Assembly (NCBI GenBank): GCA_936440205.1
Contig: OW387146.1
Location: forward strand, 20,708,458-20,772,457
Direction of reading: 5' to 3'
DNA length: 64,000 nucleotides
Source: Lepidonotus clava
Taxonomy: Eukaryota; Annelida; Polychaeta; Phyllodocida; Polynoidae
The notes beneath the pieces were generated by a model. That model was not told where the DNA came from. It saw nothing but the letters and a program-made list of their open reading frames with translations, and searched no databases. Below are positions 47,901 through 60,300 of the stretch, piece after piece. How positions within the stretch are numbered: the stretch's first letter is position 1; the number at the start of each line of letters is the position of its first letter. A program made the position numbers and the translations under genes.

Positions 47901-50900
47901 AGTATAACTGGAAGAATGAATCATTGCCCGAATATTCTGATATAACAGGAACAGAAACATCTAGATTCTACCTTTGCCTATAGATTCAAGATGAGTAACC
48001 TCAAAAAGTAAGACGATAGGTCTGTAGGATTCTTGCCTGACTTAGGCCTGGAAGTTGTATGTACACAAAAACCAGTCGACCTGGCTTCCCTCTCATCCCC
48101 TCCCCTCCTCTAATGCTTCCTCTCCCCTTCCCAACCTGTCTCCTACCTCAGTACGATTTACTCACACGTGGAAAATTCCGCCAACTCATCTTCTCCTCCC
48201 CACCCCCATGGTCTCCCCAAGTCCTTTCATGACCTACAGTGAAAATGTTAGGGCTGCGCCATGAGCCCTGGGCGCATTAAAAATTTAAATGTCACATTAG
48301 TTTTGAGATCAATGCACCAATGGAACATTAGGATTTTTAATTTAATCAAAATGAACCAAAAATGGCGCATTAAAGCGAAAATGTCTCCCCAAAATTGACA
48401 GGGAGTGTGCCATTGTCACACGCTAATTTTTTCTAACATTATCACTGGACCTAGATACCTCTTTTGCATAATAGGTCCTTAAACCCACAACATACCATGG
48501 CTCTTACTGGTCGTCACTTACATTTTGTTAAGGATTTTATTTTATATTTGTCCCCTCTTTATAGCCTGGGTAATCCCTTTAATGGTTGTTTGGCTGCTGG
48601 CTGGTTTATTGTCCTACTTGCCACAAACCAGCGGGGGCAATGCATGCTGGGATAAGGGTGGAATTCCCACCTAAAATGGTTGCTGGTTACATAGACATAC
48701 TGTACATGTTATGTATGCCTATGCTGGTTAACAGTCCTAGTTTGAGCACCTAGCAGACTTGGACGTAACTACTGTCTAGGACTCCCCCCCCCCCCCCAAC
48801 CCTGCTCCTCTACCTCATAGATTCGCACCTAGGGGGCGCCCCGCCGGAAGTCAAATGACTCCAGGATACACCGCCAGGTGGCTACTTTGACGTAGATATT
48901 ATGGGATGGATGACATTGTGATGGGATAGATGACATTGGGCGACATTAACGGCTGGTTCATTGTATTGCCAATTTGTTATGGCGTGTTTACATTCACAGC
49001 TTCTCGGAAATTGCTTCAATCTAAGGCAGGGCCCTGAATGGGGGGCGGGGGGGGGGGGGTCCTCCATGTCGCTTGTCAAATTTTGAAAACAGCAATGTCG
49101 CATGTCTTTGTCGCTTGTTTATTGCAATGCGGTATGTCATTTTTAAGAATAGCCATGTCACATGTGACTGTATTTTTACCAACCTGTTTTGTCACTGATC
49201 GAGGTCCCATGTCGCCTGTCAATTTCAAGAAATGCTTCTCTCGCCGTGTCGTATTTAGGGATCTAGACCCATTTAGGGCCATTAAGGTCTATGTTAACAG
49301 TAGGTATATCAATCAATGTTTGTCGTTCACGTGACGTTTATAACACGGGACATATGTTTGAAGTTTATATCTATTGTAATTTCCTTTCTTGGTAATAGGC
49401 CTATCACAGTGTTGGTGGAGCTCAATTCTGGGTAGTGGATAACAATAGATCGGTATTGTGTATGGAGATTTCTCCAGTCAATACTGTCCATATGGCGCTC
49501 GGCGCTCTCCAAGCAGATATATTACTATTTACAGAGAACCATACAGATTTACTCATAGCAGATAGCATGTGATGAATAAGTGTCGCTGAGATCAATGTAT
49601 TTCCAATGAATATTCCCGCTTTCCAAAAACGAAAACGGCTGGTGCATTTCTTTTTATGAATAGGCCTAATGGCCCCAGAAAGTAGTCAAACATAAAAAGT
49701 CATTTGGTGGATCCGCAAGTTCAATACCAACATGCATGCTTAAAGAGCTTTAGAGAAAATTAATTGCAAATTTAGATTCCATCTACTTAAGATTGAGTTC
49801 ATGGAAGGCCAGAACAATATAGGCCTAAGTAGAAAGGGACTGAAATGATTGTAGTGCATTGATAAACCAAGAAATTGTACATAGGGGCCTATGTGAAGCA
49901 TGAAATGCATGGTCTCAAGGTCCGCTGTTTTGGGCCAATGTCAAACCAATTTCAAAATTGGTTTGTAAAGAAACTGTTTTTCTCATGAAATTATTAATTT
50001 ATTTCAATCAAATAAAAGGAAATTTTGACATAAAGGTGTGATTTTTAAAAAACGAAAAAAAAGTGTATGATAAGAGAATCGGTTTGTGTTTTATCATTTT
50101 GTCGATATTCGCGGATTACTACCTGTATTCCAAAAGCCGATTTTGATTTTGATTTATTTCCCCCCAAAATATGACATTAAACCATAAATCCTATATACAT
50201 CCTTGGGGATTATAAACTCCACACAACTTAACCTTTATTCCTTCTGCCAAAATTTCCAAAATCGGCAGCAAAGTCGGCCTGTGGAATATAAGATTTACGC
50301 CTATATTCCACAGGTAGAGGATGCTAAAAATCTAAAGCAGTGGGTGGTAGGGGGTTAATGGGTACAGTAAACTATGGAGAGGTGGGGAGCCGACCGAGAA
50401 CAAACAATGAGTGCGAGTGAAAAGGCAGTATTACACTACACGACTCGAACTACGATATGAAGACGTCGCAGAGAAGTTGCACGTATTAGAGATCAAATTT
50501 GTTGTTACACATATATGAGATACTCCAAATTACCAGTTTTTAACAATTATATCACTCTTGTATGTGAATAGTCTGTAATATCATCATATCGCACCGATAT
50601 CGCAGCCCGAGTTGCATAGTGTAAACCGCCTTTATCGCGAGTGTCTGTCCCAGGTGGGGTCCCTTTACATATCTATACTCTTGCCTCACCCAGCCCCACT
50701 AGGCTCAAGTTTCTGTGTGTGGGTGTGGGTGTGGGTGTTTAGTCTCAGCATCGCTGGTCAAAAATAGGTCGTTTGTTTGGGTTCATCCCACTGTTTGCCT
50801 TGTCAGCATCGCTACTTAACATATGGGAGGGTTATTTGGGTTTTAGCTGTTTCCCTTATTTAACATAATCATTTCTTTTCCTTTTGATTTAATAAATATG

Positions 50901-53900
50901 TGAGTTAGTTGGATATATCCCGTGGGTTTTTAACTCAGCATCGTTATTCAAAAGATAGGTGACCTACTTTTTCAAATAAAATTGTTTGAAAACCAACACT
51001 ACACAAGGCTATGTACAATGTATTTTCGCATATAATATCACACTAACGCGAATTAAGTGAAAATATGTACAATGTGAAAATAAATACGTTCACAAACATA
51101 TGGCAACTTACAGTATAACAAAATGTCAGTATAGATCTAGGACACAAGAAACAACTAAAAAAAAAACTCAACATTTTCTGTCACCCCCTCTTAGTTCGTC
51201 TGTTCCTATGTTCTCATAAATTCACAAAAAATCAACTCTAGTGGCACATTCCAAATGTAATGACAATATGTGTCCTGGTAATGTAAGCCTCTTCATATAA
51301 AATAACATTTATAATATCTAGTCAGTACTCTTTAACTATTGCTATGTCACAATAGAAGGAACAAAAAAACGACGCAGACCCTGAATCTACGCAGTTCTCG
51401 GTCCATTACCGACTGACTAATTAATCAGACTAATTAGATTAGAGTTTTTTCTACACCCAGACTTGATGGTCTCGCTGTTGTTGTGAAATGCTCGTGACTC
51501 GACCCAGCTGTTTTCGTCCAGAGAGTGGCTTTAAAAACACCCATATGAGTCGTTGACCCTGACATCTAAATTTAGGTATTTAAGTTTGGTTTTTTAAAAA
51601 AAGAGTGTATTTCTTTACTGTTTGCATCTCAGCAAGAGTCGTGCGGGGGGGGGGGGTGAAGTATTATGCGACTAAACGTTTCGATGACTTATGTGGCCTG
51701 AAAATTTAGTATTTAGAATAAGCAACATTGTTTTTCATTGGGTGTTGGGGTGGGGTTATGTATATATATTCTCCCGTAAAAATGTTCGTAATAATAAACA
51801 GGAAAGCGAATCAACAAGATGACTCTTAAGTGTTGTTAATTTTTTTTAAAGGGTTGTTTAAAGAATTTTGTTAAAAATGTATGTTAAAAGTGTTTTAAAG
51901 CCAAAATATTAATTTGAATGCTACGAAGTACATGGTATAATATTATTTCATCCTAAAAGCAATCAAAATTTGATCATATTCTGGTTATCCCCCTTCACCC
52001 ATCATTTATTTCCTTAGCGTGTACACTTGTATATATATATAGCATGTAGTAAGTAAGTAGTGTAGGAAAATGGGGCATTGGGGACGATCTAGGATTACAA
52101 GCAGGATGCATAAATCAAGTTTGTTTATTGAACCAAACTTAATTTACATTAAATCGAACTTCCATGTGGATGGTAATAGGAACAAATATTATAATGGTAA
52201 AATACAAAAAATGAACAAAAAAAGACCTTCGTTGTAAATTTTCCATATTACCATATCAATAAATATAAAATAAGGCGGGTTCAAACATTATGTTCGATCA
52301 AGAACGAAAGTGTTGATCTCTTTAATTGATAACTCTATGTGCACGTATCATATCTACTTTTCTTTTACTAATCGGCTCTTCCATGTGATGTTTATAGACA
52401 TGATATATGAGGGTACTTTCTCTTTTTCTGACCTAATTCCTAAAACCCGCTCATAACACGGCATTGTATTACACTAGCTGATTTTACTAAAAATGAATCA
52501 AAAGTACGGTTGAACTAAGGTCAAACTATAGACGTGTCATATGCATATATGGCCAGAAAGGGTTTTTAATTTTCTGCTGATTGAAATGTATGATTTTGCA
52601 ACTCAAGAAAAAATGTAAATTACCAAAAAATACCCACAGTTAGAATCGCCTAGTAGTTGACATGCTTAGAGAAATATGCTCTGGATGATATTGGTCATCA
52701 CAATTGTACGGTTTACAAGATGCGTTATGCAGTGGCTTTAAATTTCAATAAAAGATCACCAAAAGTCACCAATTTGTAGGGTATTTTGAAATCATCTGAG
52801 GCGCTTGACATTGAGAATCTGAATTTAGAGCCCCGTGGAGGTCCGAGTAAGAATAGGTCCTCAGTAGCCCCTGCTGATCGCACAGGGCGACGATAGGGGG
52901 GACCCTGCACTGACCAATTGGTTCTTTGGGTTCAATTCCCGGTCAGTGCTTGGTTCACTAAGGGATGAGGTACAGCAAAAATGATTGCTTGGTTTTGATC
53001 CCCTGCTGTCTGCCCGCCCTGTCACCTCCATGCATCTCATAGATTCGATCACCAAAGACAGAATTTGTCCCAACTGGTTTTTCGCCATGAAAATGACCTT
53101 GGCTGTCATTACGGCGTAAAACACCCAACACTCACTCACTCACTCACTCTTTGAATTTAGAAAACTACATTAGATTTTCCATGATTTTTAAATTACTTCA
53201 ATGTTGATATTTTCTTGTCACAGTGGTCTGTAGAGACATGAAAAATGTAAATAGTCAGGGAAAGGTCAGGGAATTTTAAAATGTACCAAAAAGTTAATTT
53301 TCTGGATCATGAATTTTACTCATTTTCCTGGTTGTTTTCTTCAAAAATGATAATCAGGGTTCCCACGCAGGTCTTAAAAGGTCTTAAATTGATTTTCTCA
53401 AATTTAAGGCCTTAAAAAGGTCTTAAATTTGACATTTTTGTAGCTAGAGGTCTTAAAAAGGTCTTAAATTGATTTTTTTGAGAAGTTAAAATGAAGTTAC
53501 CAAATCCAACTTTCAAATAACCACTCTCAATTGAAATTGAAATCATATGATATTTCTTAAATTTTTCTTTGCGTGCGGTTCGTAGGTCTTAATTTTTCCA
53601 AGTCGTGGTCTTAAATTGGTCTTAAAAAGGTCTTAAATAGATCTTCGAAAATGCGTGGGAACCCTGATAATCCATACATCAGCCCAGAAAGTCCACATTT
53701 TCCTACCAATCCCTTGAAATAGACCTAATACAAAATTTGTGTAGAACTAGCTATTATGAAATCTAAGAAAGTTTAGCTCGAAAATTGTAAAGCCCCATTC
53801 GCCGTGGCTAACTTTTCATTACGATCTGTAATATAATTGATATCTTAACATTTTTGGATTATGTTTGTAGTTTACAAGGGAGATATCAATGTATAAGGTT

Positions 53901-56900
53901 ATGTGGTTATTTAGTCAAAATACTAATTTTTCATGCATGCGATTTTAAGATCGCAATGAAAAATTGGCCAGGGCGAATGGGGCTTAATTGGTCATGGGAA
54001 AAAGATATCGAAAAGTGAATCGTTGGAGTCTACGGGAATCCCGTCATAGGTCGTTAGGTGTATGTGTCTGGTGTGCGTTTTCAGCTGTAACTATTAATTA
54101 CATCCCTCATCTCGGTCATTTAGTGCATAGGGGCTCTTCCATTAAGTAGGCCTACATATATATGCATGAAGTGGGGGAGGTCTGGGGGCGTTTAAATTCT
54201 TTTAAATGTGCAAGTATTCCTATACAAATCCAATGGGACTCTCGCCAAAGGGGGTCTGAAATGTTTGAGAAAGTGCATATGCATGTCCTTAAAGGGAGCC
54301 AAAAGCAATGTAGGGTCAAAATTTTGCAAATTCTGTTAACTATTGAAATATATTCCATTGCCATAGCCTAGGCTTGTGGTTAAATATAGACTGTGAATCC
54401 AGACTTAAACTACATTAAAATACATTAAAACTTATCCATGTTCAATTTTGGTGACCCAGCAAAATTGGTTTGTGTACAAACATTGCTGTCTTCAAAGATA
54501 ATAAGCATTAGTATTATGGAATTCAAGTGAAGTTATAGTTAATTATCATGATTTATTACTGTACCAATGACTAAAGTTAGACTCTTAGAATGTATTTTGA
54601 TAGTTATTTGAGTTTGAAAACTTGTGTCATATTTTGACAGAACATTGCTTTTGGTTCCCTTTAAGAGGACAGTGTTGGTGCAGCAGTCTGTACCAAAGTT
54701 TGAGATGATCAGGCTAGAATAATTATACTGATGTTTAATATTATAATAATCAGATGACAAATATATAAGGCGTTATTTTCTAAAATTCAAAATATTTAAT
54801 CATGTCTCGAAGCATTTCATTCTCGTGCATTAGGTTTATAAATTTGCCTTATTTTGGCCATAGTTTTCTATTGATTTTTATTCATATTTTCACATTTTCA
54901 ATGATTTTGGTCCTTGGTTTATGCAATGCGAAATATCTCAGATGAGATATAGCAGAACGGGAGATCTCTCACCTAAGATCCAGCACCTCAAGGGTAATAA
55001 AAAAGAAACAAAAAGAAAGAATGGGAGAAAAAGAAAAAAAGGAAGGGAAAAAAACGAGCGCCACTTGTTGCGACTGTCCCAAAGGTGTCACATTTTGGGA
55101 GTTGGCGAGGTGCCAAGTATTCAGACCTATCACTTCGCGGACCACCCTAACCCAGAACACCCCCCTCACCCCCTCCACCACCCCCCTCCGTCTCCATGGC
55201 AACCCCCCACGTGCTACCATGGCAACCAAAGTTGTGTTTAGTAAGCTGAGATGGGCGACGGGCGGCCGTGGAGGGGTTGGGTATCATCCCTGGGTGGGGA
55301 AGGCAAGGATGGGGCTCCCTGTTATATATGAAGTTTAGGAAATAGGGACTTTAAAAAAAAAAAAAAAAAAAAAATTATTTATCCTGGTAAGGGTAAGGAT
55401 AACCTCCTTGTCTGCCCCCTTATCCAGCCATAGTTTTACATGATTTGGGTCCATCGCCAAACATAATTACTATTTTAACCAATTTTACAGAAATAATATT
55501 ATCTAAATTCTTGCATAGTGACTTGTTATATGCTACGGTTAGGAAATGGTGACATCTAAGTAGGATGGGCATGAAAGGGAAAGTTACACAAGGAAAAAAT
55601 ATAGAATATATTATATATTTTTCAAGATTTTGGGTTACCTGATTTGAAGATGTAGCACCTACGACAATCTGTAAAGAGCATTTTCTCTTTCCAATTAGAA
55701 CAAATTGTGGGAATTAAGACGGAAAATATGTCATCTAACAGGGAACATACAGAGACCTTTAAATATAAAACACAGGGAATTCTGTTCCCTCATTTCTTTC
55801 CCAAGCCAAGTTTTGAAAGGGTTTTGTCCATCAGGCAGTTTCACTGGTCCCCAGCCACCCAGTCATCTTGCTGCTGTGCCATGCCAGGAACCAGCCAATC
55901 CTGGAAATTTCCATTGACTGTGGGGGTCTGGTCACGTGGGCTGTGACGTCAGAAGGCCAGTGATAAACGAGAAGTTTTCTTGATTACGGTTCGGGAATCT
56001 CAGAGCTGAGTAGGAATAATGGGATGGCGCGGAGAAAGTGTCATTGGAAGAAAAAAACACACATTATTTTGGAATGCCATATCCTATGGTATTGGATATG
56101 AGGGAAATATTGTTAGGTCTGCAAGGATGTGATTCATTCATATATTGTGGTATCTAAATAATTATGGGAAATAGTAATAGGAAAGTTTCAGCTTCTACTT
56201 GTCCCGTTACAATTATTATGTTGTTAATCATATCACATTAAATTTTGAGGAATCTTGTTTTAAATCTTAAAAAGTCCCGTGTTACATGTCCTACTTTATC
56301 AATTCCAAGTCGCATATTGATTTTAAGAAATGCTCATGATTTTGTCACTATAAATTACAAGTCGTATATATTTTATCAGGATAGGGATTCAATGACTTTT
56401 AAGTTAGGAACAAAATATTTCGAGTGGAGAAAATATGGTCAATCCTGTGTCAAAACGCCAGTTTCCAAGTTGGGCACAAAGGTATAGACAACGGTATCTC
56501 CAACGTTATTTTAGAAACATAACATAGAATTAGGATCTTACAAACACAAATTATTGCCCCTCCATCTTGCCAAATTTGGTATAACATCTTAGTCTTCATT
56601 AAGTTAACATCTTCTGCTCATTCCAGAATCTATCCAGGGGGTTATTATCCAGGGGGTGGGGACTCCTCCTCCCCCCCAACACACACCCCCGTTCAGTTTG
56701 GACTTAACTATAAAATGAGGCAAAAACGATGTGAGTGTGCACATAAATGAGTGACGTTTCGATACAAAGCCTATGTACCAATCTCACACACATCTCGTCC
56801 CTGCACAACTCCACTTATCAAAATCTTAGAAGTTAGATTAACCCCTGCATAAAAACTGAGCCATTTTGTCCAGTTTGGTCCAAGACAGTGGTCTAGAAAA

Positions 56901-57339
56901 TTCAAGCAATGCTGTTGCTGCAGCAGCATTGCAATCTCTGCGGCAGACCTGGGGTTTCTCCGACTATGAGGGATCACCCGTGAGCTGCGATGGTCCTTCA
57001 GCGAACCTGATTCAGCGTTCTATCCATCAGCTCGCTCACCGAGCCATCCGCTTGGCTCATGGAGAGGGATATCTGATTACTTTGCTGTTTTTCCAGGACC
57101 TGGTTTGAAGCCAGAAACCAAGGACAGGACTAACAAAAACAAAACAATGAATCAAAATAGAGAAAAAAAAGAAGGATATAGGGTTAGAATACATGAGAGA
57201 AGCAACACCCTACCCTGGTCTTTTCCTGTCTCATCCCGATCCTACCAATATTTATCTTTCCACTCCATGCTCTGCCCTGCCATTTTTCCCTGCCAATTCA
57301 CCTTACCCAAACCCCATCCAATTTAGCATATAATATCAC

Positions 57340-57390
<51 letters not shown>

Positions 57391-60300
57391 TATAATGTTA
57401 TGTAACATGACAAAATAGCTCCATACCCACAACAACCATTTTCCTGCAGTTAATCGCGTTTTTGTGGGATCCCCTATCAGAATGCTGTATTGAAATGTAT
57501 GTGCTTGATCTGAATCAGTGTAAAGATCAGTCAATTATGGCAGTAGAATCAGAGTAGATAGCACCAACTGTTTGAGAAATTGCCTAGTGTCTATGGGGTT
57601 TAAAGGGACGTTCTCGTCTGTGAGTTCAAAGAGATACATCCGCTGACGTAAGCTTAACGACGCAACGGACGGAATTTGGCGCGGCTGTCAGAGAGTTACA
57701 TCGTGTCAAAATATGTTCACCTCTCAGACGAGAAAGCCCCTTTAAGTAACAAGGAGAAATAAGCACATTCAGATATGACATCCAACCCCTCCCCCTCCAC
57801 CTTCCCCAGTCTTTTCCCCAGACCCCCTACCCAGGCAGTCAGCCACTCTCCATTTGCCACTGTTTATGTTCACAACCATCCCTGCCAGACCTGGCAGAAA
57901 GGAATGGTTTCAGGGGAACCTACAGACGACAGAGGTATTCTTGGAATGAAGTGGTTAGACTGCTTCTTCTGAGGGGAAGAGGTAATACAAAACCCCTAAA
58001 TAAAGCCGCATCCTGAATTTGTATTTCTGAAAGTATTTTCCCAGAAAGACCATAGTATTCAATATTTGGCAAAACCATAATTTCCCACACCCTGCTGTGT
58101 AGACCTGATGGGCATTTATTTCTCAGGCTAACCCTTATTTCAACCAAGGGTTAGCCTGAGTTAGGGGTTCTATGGTAATGTGTGGAGTGTAAAGGTTGTG
58201 TAGTGAGAGCAGGTTGGTACAGATGGGGTTAGAGTGAATGGAGTAAACCCAACTCACACCCAAACTAAATAAATCTGTCACTAACCACAATAAGTTGAGA
58301 GGGAAATGCACCCAGTTCACCAGTTCATACCCCTAGTGACCTGGTCTAAGATATGCCTCTGAACATATGGAGGTTTGTACCCAGTCCAGCAGTTCATACC
58401 CTTAGCAATTGCCCTTAGTAAACTGGTCTAAGATATAACTCAAAATGTGCATTGTAGGAACCCAAGATATGCACTTCAAGGTGACGATCATATGATGCCA
58501 GTATCTTTTATCATAAACAAGGTGCCTCTCTATTCAATGTAATTAACCTGCATATCAAACCACAAATAATTCTTCAACCGTTTGGAAGAAAAAGATGTCT
58601 GTCTCTCCGTAAATTAAGTTGATTATTGTTGAACTCCTACAATCAAAACAACAATATGGCTAACCATACTTAAAAACTGCAAATAATGACTACAGTATCT
58701 ATCTGCCTATGCAAGCTGCTGGCCTTTAATGAAGTTAATTAGTTAGAAACGTAATCATTCAGAAATTAATTATCAATATTAGGAATCTAGCTGCTAGCAG
58801 TGCTCATAGTTCAACAGAAGAAAAATGATTGTAATTAGCTGTTGGCTAAGTAGAGGTTACCCAGCTTGGTAATTACCTTAATTAAGCCTAAAAACGTAAT
58901 TTGCTACCTTGCAAACACTAGTAACAAGTAAAGACGCAATTTCTGGCAAAAATAAAGGGTATGCTACTATATTGTACTCATAAATTGAGTATGAAAAATA
59001 TAGAAAGGGTTGTAGCTGCTTCTCTTTCCAAAACATGCCAGAAAAAGATTAAAATTGGTTAATGAATTCACAAAATTACCTTTGAACTGAAAACAAGTGA
59101 TTAGTTCTGGCGGATTAATCAGATAAATCAGATGAGATGCTGAAATATTCATGGTTATGAGTGAACTTTGAAATACTGAAATAAGATGAAGAAGAAACTT
59201 CTGCTAAAAAGGAAATGTTTAATGTCACTTTATAAACATTATATACACATAATATCATAGACAAGAGCTCCCACAAAATTCTGGAACAGGGATGTTACTA
59301 GCAATATTTCAATGTAGGCTTGTGTTAATCTGAAGGGGATTTACGCCACAATAGCCTCTTTAGTTCCGGGTTATATCATAGCAGCTATAGCAGTACTTGT
59401 TACTTAACTCATCAATTCTGTTGGCATATGTCCTTTCGTTGGCACATATACTTGTCTGGTAGCAAAGTGCACAATGGCCATAATGAGAGACAAGTAACCC
59501 TTGCCAACGCCACTCAAGGGAAAAATTCTGTAAATTCATCAACCCTTTATTCCACACAAATTATGCATTTATATCTCACATCTGTGGGATCAAAATAAGC
59601 TGCATAACCTTTAATATTACAGATTTTTCTTTTATACTAAAGTTTCTCATTCAATACTTTATATATAATCATCTATATCATCTACTGTGAATGTATTTAT
59701 TTCGGCGCTGTACATATTTTCGCACACTCCACACTTTGCTGTCAATGCCCGAAATATAATGTTAGTGAAAACAAAAATGAAAAACAAACGGACGCACATT
59801 GCAGTCCCTGCAACTGTGGTAATGTGCCCAAAAAGTCTTTTATATCTGTTTAAGGACAGTTGAAGAACCCAAATTAGGTGAATAGAAGAGTGAAAAGTGT
59901 ATTCAAAGGGATTCACTGCTTGCCTGGCACTCAGTATAAAGTAAGAACTACGAAACATGACTGGTCGGCCCGGTGTCAGTATAATAGGACTGGGTGGGGT
60001 ATTGAGTGGGCATATGACATGATATCTCAGTGTGGCAGCACTATAAAGCGGGCATTGGGTCCCACTGCTACAAATTCATAGATTCGGTCATCGCCCCTGT
60101 AGCATAAAACTAGCTGGAAAGCTTTACCTTGTGCAGTCTAGTAAAAGAACCCTAAGGGGTTGGCCGGATGTTAAACTAAGACTAACCCAACAAACAAACA
60201 AATTCAAAGGGATTGTTGCTTTTATCTTACAGGTATCGGTTGGGCAATGTTCATTGTGTCAACATTGATCGCCATCTACTACAACATGATCATCGGCTGG

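Larger units (their letters stand above)
47190..52815. other. Intron 3, later part
   Basis: Besides the elements listed at 48237, 49058 and 50422, holds an imperfect inverted pair at about 50121-50310 (ctgtattccaaaagccga against gcctgtggaatata), a (gtgtgg)n stretch at 50712-50735 and AT-rich DNA. No exon seen. Confidence 0.6.

Noticed and set aside
55705-55946. Overlapping 70-79-codon ORFs as an extra exon in intron 3
   Set aside because: Their translations do not resemble any SLC6 segment, and exons 3 and 4 already join without a gap in the protein.
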